DNA from: an uncultured Burkholderiales bacterium
GTDB lineage: Bacteria; Pseudomonadota; Gammaproteobacteria; Burkholderiales; Burkholderiaceae_C
Assembly (NCBI GenBank): GCA_937927685.1
Contig: CALBSC010000046.1
Location: 1-51,223, forward strand
Direction of reading: 5' to 3'
Length of the DNA stretch: 51,223 nucleotides
Shown here piece by piece: positions 33,817 to 41,322 of the stretch (positions are counted from its first letter, which is position 1; the number at the start of each line of letters is the position of its first letter). The translations under genes were made by a program, and so were the position numbers. Below the pieces are notes generated by a model. The model was not told the origin of the DNA. It worked only from the letters and a program-made list of their open reading frames with translations, and did not search any database.

Positions 33817-33865
33817 GATTGATGCCCTGGAGCTCGGGGATGCCCTGTGGTGGCTGGAGGACTGA
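33776..33865 (+). CDS. tail assembly chaperone extension E'
   Basis: The frame overlapping the end of gene E encodes KRLARELHFPPSEIDALELG and then DALWWLED, the E' signature of P2-like phages. An ATG at 33776 would give 29 residues but has no ribosome-binding site, so E' is probably reached by frameshifting. The frame is +1 (equivalently -2) relative to E, not the -1 of P2. I found no canonical slippery site. Confidence 0.7.
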   Translation: MKRLARELHFPPSEIDALELGDALWWLED

Positions 33866-36307
33866 ATGAAACGTGATATCGCACTGGGCATCGTCATTGG
33901 CGGCGCGGTGGATGGCTCGCTGGGCCGGGCGCTTTCTGATACCCAGTCGCGCATCACGCGTCTGAAGCAGACCGCCGAGCAACAACGCCTGTGGCAGCGC
34001 ACGATTGGGGAGACACAACGCCTGCAGGGCGAGTTTCGCAAGCTGCACCTGAGTGGCGATGCCTCTGCGGAGGGCATCCGCAAGAAAATCGAGAGCAATC
34101 TGACCGTGTTGCGTCAGGCGGGCATTGAAGCGGACAACCTGGACCGAGCCTATCAGCGGCTCGGCCGCACAGCACGGGGTCTGGAGTTGCAGGCCGCTGG
34201 CCGCGAGCGCATCGGCCATGGGCTTGAGCAAGGCCGTGAAGCCGTTGGCGATGCCTTGAAGCTGACCGCCACGGTGGCGGTACCGGCCACGATTTCGGCC
34301 AACTACCAGGCCATCGTGCGCGACATGGCGATCAAGGCCGGCATTGCCGGCACGGCACGCGAAGCGCAAATTGGTGAGCAGATTGCACAAAGTGCCCTAG
34401 CCAGTGGCATGGGACGCAATGAGCTGGCGCAAGCCATCAACCAGCTCGTGGGTGGTGGCATGGATCTGGATCGGGCCAGCACCTTTGCCCCTTTGCTCGC
34501 GAAATTCGCCGTGGGCCAGGGCGCGGGCAGCGTCGACACGGCGCGCATGATCGGCGCCCTGGAGCAAAACGCCAAGATCACCGACCCGGCCCAGATGCAA
34601 CAAGCCCTGGAAGCGATCGCCTACCTGGGCAAGGAGGGTTCATTCGAATCCTCGGATATGGCGCGCTGGTTTCCGGAGCTGTTGGCCGAGATGCAAAAGA
34701 TCGGCATCACCGGCCAGGATTCGGTCAATCAGCTGGGCGCCATGCTGCAGGTGCAGATGAAGGTCTCCGGCTCGCCCGATCAGGCTGCCAACAATCTGAA
34801 GAACTGGTTCTCCAAGATCGGTTCGCCCGAGACCCAGCGACGCTACGCCGATGCCGGTATCGATTACACAGCCATGATGCAGGAGGCCATCGGCAAGGGC
34901 TGGAGCACCATGGAGTCGTCCTTCGTGGTGGCTCGGGCCTACATCGAGAAGTCCGATCCAGCGCGTGCGCAGCAACTCTCGGCTGCCGCGCAGACGATCG
35001 GGCAGGAGCGCGACCCGACCAAGCAGCAAGCCATGCTGCAAGCCTTCGAAGCCACCATGAAAACCGGTGACCTCTTCGCCGACATGCAAGTCAAGGCGGC
35101 GCTGACCGCCTACCTGCAAAACGCGGATCTGTACCAACGCCTCAAGCAAAACGCCGCACAGGCCAGCGGTGAAATTGAGCAAGACCTGATCGCCCGGCGC
35201 GAATCCTCCAAGCAGATCTGGGCTGAGGTGGGCCAGGCGTGGGACGAGGCCTTGCGCCGCATTGGCGACGCCTTGCGTCCCGTGACCGACACCGTGGGTC
35301 AGGCTGTCGGTGCCGTCGGCCGAGCCTTGGCCATGCTGGTTGAGCAAGCGCCGATGGTGGTGGCGGGTCTGGCCACCGTGGCCGGTGGGCTGGTGGCGTT
35401 GAAGGGCGCCAAAGCCGCTTGGAATATCGGGCGCGGCGCATTCGATCTGGCGCGCGGCACCCTCATGGCCGGCAGTATGGGGCCAGGCAAAGGCCTACCA
35501 GGCAAGTTGGGCGCTCTGGCCAGCGTGCTGACCGGGGGTGCAGCCAGTGCAGGTGCCCAGCCGGTATTCGTCACCAACTGGCCCGGTGGTGGGCTGTCGG
35601 ATCTGCTGGGGCGGTCTGGCCGAGGTAGCCCAGGCACCGCCACGACCGCTGGCAAGGCGGCCGGCGGCGTTGCTGCCTCTGCAAGCAAACTGGGGCGCTT
35701 TGCGCGTGTGGGCAACTGGCTGGGCAAGGCTGGTGGCCGACTGGGTGGTGCACTGGCCATTGGCACAGCCGCCTATCAGGTCTACGACACCAGCAAAAAC
35801 GCCACCACCCGCCAGGAGAAAGCCCAGGGCTACGGCGGCGCGGCCGGCACGCTCGCGGGTGGTTTAGCGGGTGCCAAACTGGGGGCAGCGGTGGGCGCGC
35901 TCGGCGGCCCGATCGGTATCGCCATCGGTGGCCTTTTGGGTGGCGCCATAGGCAGCTTCGCCGGCGATAAGCTGGGCGGCTGGCTTGGCAAATCGCTGGT
36001 CGCGCCCACAACGCTTCAGCCCGCACCGACTTTGGCGGCCACGCAGCCCATCCCAGCTGCCGCTTCGCCCAGTGCTGCAGCCAATGCCTCGGCCCCTGCT
36101 GTCAGGCCAGCCAGCGCACCAGCGGCAAAGGCGCCGCCCGTGCCGCAACAGCTGAGTTTCTCGCCCACGCTGCAAATCATCGTCAAAGGTGACGTCAAGG
36201 ACCCGAGGCAGCTGGCCAACGAGCTGATGCCGCACCTCAAAACCCTGTTCGAACAATTCCAGCAAAAGGCCCAGCGTGCCGCCTGGTACGACGGCGCCCA
36301 CGTGTGA
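33866..36307 (+). CDS. tape measure protein (P2 gpT-like)
   Basis: An 813-residue protein with GGAGG before the ATG. The N-terminal half is helical and rich in Gln/Lys/Arg. The centre (VPATISANYQAIVRDMAIKAG) holds the PF10145-type tape measure domain. A Gly-rich membrane-like region follows (TLAGGLAGAKLGAAVGALGG at about 660-710), then a Pro/Ala-rich tail. It sets tail length and probably contacts the host membrane. Its size fits a tail of ordinary length. Confidence 0.93.
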   Translation: MKRDIALGIVIGGAVDGSLGRALSDTQSRITRLKQTAEQQRLWQRTIGETQRLQGEFRKLHLSGDASAEGIRKKIESNLTVLRQAGIEADNLDRAYQRLGRTARGLELQAAGRERIGHGLEQGREAVGDALKLTATVAVPATISANYQAIVRDMAIKAGIAGTAREAQIGEQIAQSALASGMGRNELAQAINQLVGGGMDLDRASTFAPLLAKFAVGQGAGSVDTARMIGALEQNAKITDPAQMQQALEAIAYLGKEGSFESSDMARWFPELLAEMQKIGITGQDSVNQLGAMLQVQMKVSGSPDQAANNLKNWFSKIGSPETQRRYADAGIDYTAMMQEAIGKGWSTMESSFVVARAYIEKSDPARAQQLSAAAQTIGQERDPTKQQAMLQAFEATMKTGDLFADMQVKAALTAYLQNADLYQRLKQNAAQASGEIEQDLIARRESSKQIWAEVGQAWDEALRRIGDALRPVTDTVGQAVGAVGRALAMLVEQAPMVVAGLATVAGGLVALKGAKAAWNIGRGAFDLARGTLMAGSMGPGKGLPGKLGALASVLTGGAASAGAQPVFVTNWPGGGLSDLLGRSGRGSPGTATTAGKAAGGVAASASKLGRFARVGNWLGKAGGRLGGALAIGTAAYQVYDTSKNATTRQEKAQGYGGAAGTLAGGLAGAKLGAAVGALGGPIGIAIGGLLGGAIGSFAGDKLGGWLGKSLVAPTTLQPAPTLAATQPIPAAASPSAAANASAPAVRPASAPAAKAPPVPQQLSFSPTLQIIVKGDVKDPRQLANELMPHLKTLFEQFQQKAQRAAWYDGAHV

Positions 36308-36315
36308 GGAGCACG

Positions 36316-37245
36316 ATGTCCTTGGTTACTAACACGACCGCCATCACCCAGCAAGTATCGCAGGCGAGCACAGCCGTTGCGCGCGCCGCCAGCCATGTGC
36401 AACGGTTTGGGGAACTCGCCAACACCATGGCCAATACCACCCGACCGGTGGAAAGTCTGTTCCGGCTGGCCAGCAATACCACCGCCGAATTGGCACGCAG
36501 CGCTACTGCACTCAAAGGTGTGGCGGCCCTCTTGCCCACCAGCGTGCTGTCGTCCATCGAGCGCAGCGTTGTGGGGCGAAGCCTGGCGACCTTACAGACA
36601 GGGCTCACCGACATCAACCGGCGCACTCAGCAAGTCGGACGCTCGATCGATGCCAGCCAGGCCACGGCAAGGCGCGTGGGCACCGCCGTGCAATCGATCC
36701 AGAACGCGGCAAGCGCGGTTGGCAATCAGGTCACGACCATCAAAACGCAGTTAGGCAACGGGGCGCCCGTGGTCGCTGCTGTCGCTTCCACGGGTGGTTC
36801 GGGAGCATCCCCACTGCCCAGTCTGTCCAGCGCTCGCCCACACCTGCTGGTGATGGTTGCCGACCAAGGTGAGCGCTTTTACTTTGGTCTCAGCACCGCT
36901 GCTTTCGACAGCCTGCGCCGGCAGAGTAACTACAACGTCGCCACCCAGGAGCGGCTTGGCCGCCCGGAGGCCTTGCAGGCGGTCAATCAGGGCGGCGAAT
37001 CCCTCACCCTCTCGGGTGTGGTCTTCGCCCAGATGGCCGGTATGAACCAGCTCAACGCATTGCGGCGCATCGGCTTCCAGATGAAGCCCGTGCAACTCAT
37101 CGCCGGGCATGGTGAAACCCTCGGTCGCTGGTATCTGACCAGCCTCTCTGAAGACCAGAGCGATCTGATGGCTGACGGTGCACCGCGAAAGCAAACCTTC
37201 ACCGTGGAGTTCAAACGCTATGGCGACGACTATCAAAACCTCTGA
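36316..37245 (+). CDS. tail protein U with N-terminal extension
   Basis: I chose the ATG at 36316 with GAGGAG upstream. The C-terminal 130 residues match gpU: PHLLVMVADQGERFYFGL, then LTLSGVVFAQ, HGETLGRWYLTSL and FTVEFKRYGDDYQ. The first about 170 residues are an extra helical, Ala/Thr/Ser-rich extension with no counterpart in P2 U, probably a coiled coil or a fused spacer. The product is 309 residues. Confidence 0.88.
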   Translation: MSLVTNTTAITQQVSQASTAVARAASHVQRFGELANTMANTTRPVESLFRLASNTTAELARSATALKGVAALLPTSVLSSIERSVVGRSLATLQTGLTDINRRTQQVGRSIDASQATARRVGTAVQSIQNAASAVGNQVTTIKTQLGNGAPVVAAVASTGGSGASPLPSLSSARPHLLVMVADQGERFYFGLSTAAFDSLRRQSNYNVATQERLGRPEALQAVNQGGESLTLSGVVFAQMAGMNQLNALRRIGFQMKPVQLIAGHGETLGRWYLTSLSEDQSDLMADGAPRKQTFTVEFKRYGDDYQNL

Positions 37246-37426
37246 CGGCGATGTGCTGGATACCCTGTGCCAACGCCACTACGGACATCTGCTGGGATCG
37301 GTCGAGGCCGTGCTTGAGGCCAACCCAGGGTTGGCTGGCATCCCCCAGCCCTTTGCCGCCGGGGTAAAAATACTTCTGCCCGATGTCGCGTCGCCGCGCA
37401 CCGATGTGATCCAGCTCTGGGACTGA
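37220..37426 (+). CDS. tail protein X (LysM-like)
   Basis: A 68-residue protein beginning at the ATG at 37220, overlapping the end of U by 26 bp. DGDVLDTLCQRHYGH, VEAVLEANPGLA and VKILLPD are the gpX pattern. It is a LysM-type baseplate component that may contact peptidoglycan. Confidence 0.88.
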   Translation: MATTIKTSDGDVLDTLCQRHYGHLLGSVEAVLEANPGLAGIPQPFAAGVKILLPDVASPRTDVIQLWD

Positions 37427-37429
37427 CCC

Positions 37430-38482
37430 ATGCGCGCCATCTTTCAAGTCATTGCCAACGCGCAGGACATCACCGATCTGCTCAAAGACCGCCTGCTCAG
37501 CCTAGAGCTGACTGACCGAGCGGGACTGCAATCGGACGAATGCGAGATTCGCCTGGATGACCGGGACGATCGCATCGCCTTCCCCAAAAAGGGTGCCGTG
37601 CTGCGCATCTCATTGGGTTGGGAAGGGCAGGGCTTGAGTTTCATGGGCGCCTACACGGTCGATGAGATTGAACTCTCCGGCCCGCCCCGCACGCTCGTCA
37701 TCCGAGGCAAGCCCGCAGACATGGCAGGAGCAGCCAAGAATGCCCGCCAGCATGCCTGGGAGCAGGTGCCTCTGTCGCAGATCGTCAAGGAAGTGGCCGC
37801 GCGCAACGGCTGGCAGGCGGTGTGCTCGATCGACATGACCATCCCTCGGGCTGATCAGACGGGGGAGTCCGACCTAAACTTCCTCACCCGCCTGGCCCGC
37901 CAGTACAACGCCACTGCCACCCTGAAGGAACGCAAGCTGCTGGTGCTGCCGCGCGCCGATGGCAAAACCGCCTCGGGCAAAAGCCTGCCGGTGATCCTGT
38001 TGGAGCCCACCGCGATCAACAGCTACCGCTTGACCTTCCCGGATCGCGGTAGTGTGGCGTCTGTCAAGGCCAGAGCACACGACAGCAAAACCGGCCAAAA
38101 AATCGACATCGTGATCCCGAACCCGGTTGCGCCAATGGGTTCGAGTGCTGCGGTACATACCGACCGGCACATCTATCCCAACCCCAGCGCCGCCAAGGCA
38201 GCGGCCAGAGCCAAACTGGCCGGCATGAACCGGCAAACCGCCACAGGCAGTCTGACATTTCGTGGCCGGGCTGATCTCTCCGCCGAGAAATCGGTCGAGC
38301 TCAAAGGCTTCAAGCAGGAGGCCGATGGCACCTACCTGATCGAGTCGGTGACCCATCACCTGGCCGGGCAGAGCTGGGCAACAACTGTGGAGCTCTCAGC
38401 CGGGAAGTCTGGCAAAGCCAAAGCCGGGCACACCAAGCAGCCCGCCCGAAAGACCGCACTGGCCATCCCAGCCGCGCCATGA
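37430..38482 (+). CDS. late control protein D / baseplate hub
   Basis: A 350-residue protein. The segments LEIRLDDRDD in the text form SDECEIRLDDRDDRI, LVIRGKPADMAG, LARQYNATATLKE and VTHHLAGQSWATTVEL identify P2 gpD/T4 gp27-like hub protein. Despite its historical name it is structural: the hub carrying the spike V. The C-terminal 30 residues are basic. Confidence 0.93.
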   Translation: MRAIFQVIANAQDITDLLKDRLLSLELTDRAGLQSDECEIRLDDRDDRIAFPKKGAVLRISLGWEGQGLSFMGAYTVDEIELSGPPRTLVIRGKPADMAGAAKNARQHAWEQVPLSQIVKEVAARNGWQAVCSIDMTIPRADQTGESDLNFLTRLARQYNATATLKERKLLVLPRADGKTASGKSLPVILLEPTAINSYRLTFPDRGSVASVKARAHDSKTGQKIDIVIPNPVAPMGSSAAVHTDRHIYPNPSAAKAAARAKLAGMNRQTATGSLTFRGRADLSAEKSVELKGFKQEADGTYLIESVTHHLAGQSWATTVELSAGKSGKAKAGHTKQPARKTALAIPAAP

Positions 38483-38506
38483 CCCATACATCCCTTTACC
38501 CCACCC

Positions 38507-38537
38507 AACCCCGCCCTCGTGCGGGGTTTCTTGTTTC
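38507..38537 (+). terminator. Rho-independent terminator between tail and lysis genes
   Basis: A perfect 8-bp stem AACCCCGC (38507-38514) with GCGGGGTT (38521-38528), followed by TCTTGTTTC. It closes the tail unit before the lysis cassette. Confidence 0.75.
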
Positions 38538-38548
38538 TGGAGACCGCA

Positions 38549-38848
38549 ATGAACATACCGATGACACCGACCACGCGAGACGGCTGGGTATCCATGCCGT
38601 TGGACGAATTTGAGCGATTGATCGAGGACGCGGCCGAGCGTGGCGCCAAGCGCGCCATGACCGATGTCGGGCTGGATGGCGAAAGCGCCGCCGCCGATAT
38701 CCGTGAGCTGCGTGGACTGCTGGAGGCCTTCAATACCGCCAAGCACACGGCCTGGCAGACGTTAATACGCATGGTGACCACCGGCTTCATCTTAGCCCTG
38801 GTTGCAGGTGCGCTGATCAAGCTGAAACTCTTTGGTGGAGGCCACTGA
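38549..38848 (+). CDS. DUF6127 membrane protein of the lysis cassette
   Basis: A 99-residue protein with an ATG at 38549 behind GGAGA. The first 70 residues are charged and helical (EFERLIEDAAERGAKRAMTD, LRGLLEAFN). A single C-terminal membrane span (TTGFILALVAGALIKLKLF) follows. This is the DUF6127 layout found next to phage holins. It might be a holin partner or antiholin. Confidence 0.8.
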   Translation: MNIPMTPTTRDGWVSMPLDEFERLIEDAAERGAKRAMTDVGLDGESAAADIRELRGLLEAFNTAKHTAWQTLIRMVTTGFILALVAGALIKLKLFGGGH

Positions 38849-38850
38849 TC

Positions 38851-39312
38851 ATGCTGACCTTGCTCGGATCGCTATTGGGCTTTCTCAGCAGCACCTTCCC
38901 GGAATTCCTCAAGCTGTTTCGCGACAGCCAGGACCGCAAGCACGAGCTCGCCATCCTGGATCGTCAGATGGAGCAGCAGCGGCTGGGGCATACCCAGCGC
39001 CTCGAAGAAATTCAGATCGCTACTGACATTGCGGAAAGCCAAGCACTGTACAGTTACGCCAACCATCCTACGGGTACGCCCTGGGTCGAGGCATTGCAGG
39101 CCTCGGTGCGCCCGGTCATCACCTATGCCTTCTTTCTGGTCTTTGCGGTGGTGAAGGTCTCGGCCTTGGCCACTTTGCTGCAAACCGACGGCGTGACGCT
39201 GGCAGCAGCCCTGCAGGCCACCTGGGACGAAGAAACCCAGGCGCTGTTTGCTGCCGTGATGTCCTTCTGGTTCGGCAGCCGTCAGATCAATAAGATGCGC
39301 CGGGGTGGCTGA
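38851..39312 (+). CDS. 3-TM holin
   Basis: A 153-residue protein with GGAGG upstream. Three hydrophobic segments are visible: the N-terminus (TLLGSLLGFLSST), the middle (VITYAFFLVFAVVKVSALAT) and the C-terminus (LFAAVMSFWFGSR). A charged helix lies between (DRKHELAILDRQMEQQ). It matches the 3-TM holin family (PF11351). The stop overlaps the lysozyme start. Confidence 0.85.
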   Translation: MLTLLGSLLGFLSSTFPEFLKLFRDSQDRKHELAILDRQMEQQRLGHTQRLEEIQIATDIAESQALYSYANHPTGTPWVEALQASVRPVITYAFFLVFAVVKVSALATLLQTDGVTLAAALQATWDEETQALFAAVMSFWFGSRQINKMRRGG

Positions 39313-39866
39313 TGCGTCATGTCACCGATGCAGGGCTAGATTTGATCAAACGGTTTGAGGGGTTCAGCCCAACGATCTACATTTGCCCATCCGGCCACCC
39401 GACGATCGGCTACGGCCATGTGGTACTGGCACATGAGCGGGAGCATTTAGCAGCGGGCATTACGCAAGCCGAGGCCACAGATATTCTGCGAAAGGACGTC
39501 GGCATCGCCGAGCGAGCCGTGCTACGGCTCATCTCCGTGCCCCTGACGGATGGGCAGTTCGACGCCTTGGTGTCTTTCACGTTTAACCTGGGTGCCGGGG
39601 CGCTACAGCGTTCGACCCTGAGGCGGAAGGCGAACCGTGGCGAACACGAAGGCGTCCCTACTGAGTTGATGAAGTGGGTGTGGGCGGCTGGGAAAAGGCT
39701 GCATGGGCTGGTTCGCCGGAGGAAAGCGGAGGCGTCGGCCTACTCCTTAGGATCGCACTTAAGCGATGCGATGCGATGCGCAAAGATGATGGCGAAAGCA
39801 TGCAGAAAAGGTGACGTCCCCCCCCCTCGACTTACAATGGAATTTTTATGCGGCCGCCCGCCGTGA
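39312..39866 (+). CDS. T4-type phage lysozyme (endolysin) with unusual C-terminal tail
   Basis: A 184-residue protein. Glu16 in LIKRFEGFS, Cys25 in YICPSG and Thr31 in HPTIGYGH form the E-8-D/C-5-T catalytic layout of T4/P21 lysozymes. There is no signal-anchor, so export depends on the holin. The usual end is near GLVRRRKAEASAY (about residue 144). About 35 further residues run through a (GCGAT)3 repeat and a C9 tract and look non-conserved. The tail probably reads across the prophage edge or is an extension. Confidence 0.88.
   Translation: MRHVTDAGLDLIKRFEGFSPTIYICPSGHPTIGYGHVVLAHEREHLAAGITQAEATDILRKDVGIAERAVLRLISVPLTDGQFDALVSFTFNLGAGALQRSTLRRKANRGEHEGVPTELMKWVWAAGKRLHGLVRRRKAEASAYSLGSHLSDAMRCAKMMAKACRKGDVPPPRLTMEFLCGRPP
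39763..39826. repeat. GCGAT tandem repeat and C9 homopolymer
   Basis: A 5-bp repeat GCGAT occurs three times plus GCG (39763-39780). Nine C follow at 39818-39826. Both are slip-prone and their lengths are not multiples of three, so they would change the lysozyme tail. The C tract also lies between a GTGACG (39811-39816) and TACAAT (39833-39838), the possible -35 and -10 of the next operon. Confidence 0.6.
39811..39838 (+). promoter_or_regulatory. putative promoter of the glycan cluster with C9 spacer
   Basis: TACAAT (39833-39838) is a good -10. GTGACG (39811-39816) at 16-bp spacing is a weak -35. The spacer contains the C9 tract, so changes in C number would alter the spacing. The -35 is poor, so the call is tentative. 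Confidence 0.35.
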
Positions 39867-39888
39867 AATAACCTCAGGGGAAATCGTT

Positions 39889-41322
39889 TTGCTTGAGAAA
39901 CCGCTTGTGGTGGATTTGGATGGTACCTTAATCCATTCAGATATGCTGCACGAATCTGCATTAAGGGTGTTTAGGGATAGTCCTTTTGAAACACTCCGCT
40001 TTCCTTTCCTTTTGGCAAAAGGAAAGGCTTTTTTGAAGCGGCACCTTGCTTCGCGTACAGAGTTTGACCCTAAAACACTTCCCTACAATGAAGAGTTGCT
40101 TGAATGGCTCAAGCAGCAGCGCAGTGCGGGGCGGCGCTTGGTCTTGTGCACTGCATCAGATCGGTCAATTGCCGATCTCATCGCTGAACACTTGAATATT
40201 TTCGACGAGGTCATTGCCAGCGATGGAGTATCGAATATTGCGGGGGAGCATAAAGCAGCAACTCTAGTGCAGCGTTTTGAGCATCATGGATATGACTATG
40301 CAGGAAACTCCCACAAAGATCTGCCAGTATGGTCACACGCTCATAAGGCGATAGTTGTTAATGGCTCAAGCGATCTCGTCAAAAAGGCTAACGATATTGC
40401 AACTGTTGAAAGAGTATTTCCTAAAAGAGATATTGGGCTCTCTGCATGGCGTCGGGTCCTACGCATACATCAGTGGCTAAAAAACCTTCTACTTTTTGTT
40501 CCACTTTTTGCCGCGCATGATCTAGGCAATGGTGCGGCTTGGACATCTCTTTTGTTCGCCTTTGTGGCGTTCAGTCTTTGTGCTTCATCAGTTTACATAG
40601 CCAACGATTTACTTGACCTTGAAAGCGACCGTCTACACCCCAGGAAGCGAAACCGACCGTTTGCCTCTGGGCTCGTGCCCGCTTGGATAGGAGTTCTGAT
40701 TGCGCCAATACTGCTGATCATAAGCCTGGCCGTGGCTGCGACGGTAGGGAAGGGATTTTTGTCATGGCTGATTTTTTACTTTGCCCTGACATGCGGCTAC
40801 TCATGGTGGCTTAAGCGGTTGATGTTGATTGATTGCCTCACGCTGGCGTTACTTTATACCTTGCGAATTATCGCTGGTGCGGCAGCCGTTGGGCACGATC
40901 TCTCATTCTGGTTATTAGCGTTTTCGGTATTCCTGTTTCTTTCCCTTGCGTTCGTCAAACGTTACGCTGAGTTGGAAGTTCAATTACTCAGCGGCAAGGA
41001 GAAAATACATGGACGGGGATACCACACCACCGATGCACCATTAATCCAGACGATGGGTATCGTCGCAGGCTACTCATCTGTTTTGGTGTTGGCTTTGTAT
41101 TTGAATAGCGATGCCGTGCTGAAGCTGTATGCAGCACCAGAGTTTGTTTGGGGCGCTGTGCCCGTCATGCTTTTTTGGGTGAGCTGGATGTGGATGCAAG
41201 CCCATCGGGGAAAAATGCACGATGACCCGCTGGTCTTTGCCGTAAAAGATCGCGCAAGTCTTAGTGCGGGTACCGCTTTTGCAGCCATTCTGGTCGCGGG
41301 TACTGTGGGTGTCTCATGGTAG
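39889..41322 (+). CDS. HAD-UbiA fusion, putative polyprenyl-phosphate phosphoribosyltransferase
   Basis: The frame is open from 39811, but the likely start is the TTG at 39889 behind AGGGG, giving 477 residues. The N-terminal HAD phosphatase has DLDGT (residues 9-13), then the LCTASDR motif and GNSHKDLPVW. The C-terminal UbiA prenyltransferase has about eight membrane spans and NDLLDLESDRLHPRK as its metal-binding motif. With the next two genes it matches the DprE pathway: UbiA would make polyprenyl-phospho-phosphoribose, and the HAD part may remove the 5-phosphate. It is the first gene of the AT-richer cluster. Confidence 0.88.
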   Translation: MLEKPLVVDLDGTLIHSDMLHESALRVFRDSPFETLRFPFLLAKGKAFLKRHLASRTEFDPKTLPYNEELLEWLKQQRSAGRRLVLCTASDRSIADLIAEHLNIFDEVIASDGVSNIAGEHKAATLVQRFEHHGYDYAGNSHKDLPVWSHAHKAIVVNGSSDLVKKANDIATVERVFPKRDIGLSAWRRVLRIHQWLKNLLLFVPLFAAHDLGNGAAWTSLLFAFVAFSLCASSVYIANDLLDLESDRLHPRKRNRPFASGLVPAWIGVLIAPILLIISLAVAATVGKGFLSWLIFYFALTCGYSWWLKRLMLIDCLTLALLYTLRIIAGAAAVGHDLSFWLLAFSVFLFLSLAFVKRYAELEVQLLSGKEKIHGRGYHTTDAPLIQTMGIVAGYSSVLVLALYLNSDAVLKLYAAPEFVWGAVPVMLFWVSWMWMQAHRGKMHDDPLVFAVKDRASLSAGTAFAAILVAGTVGVSW

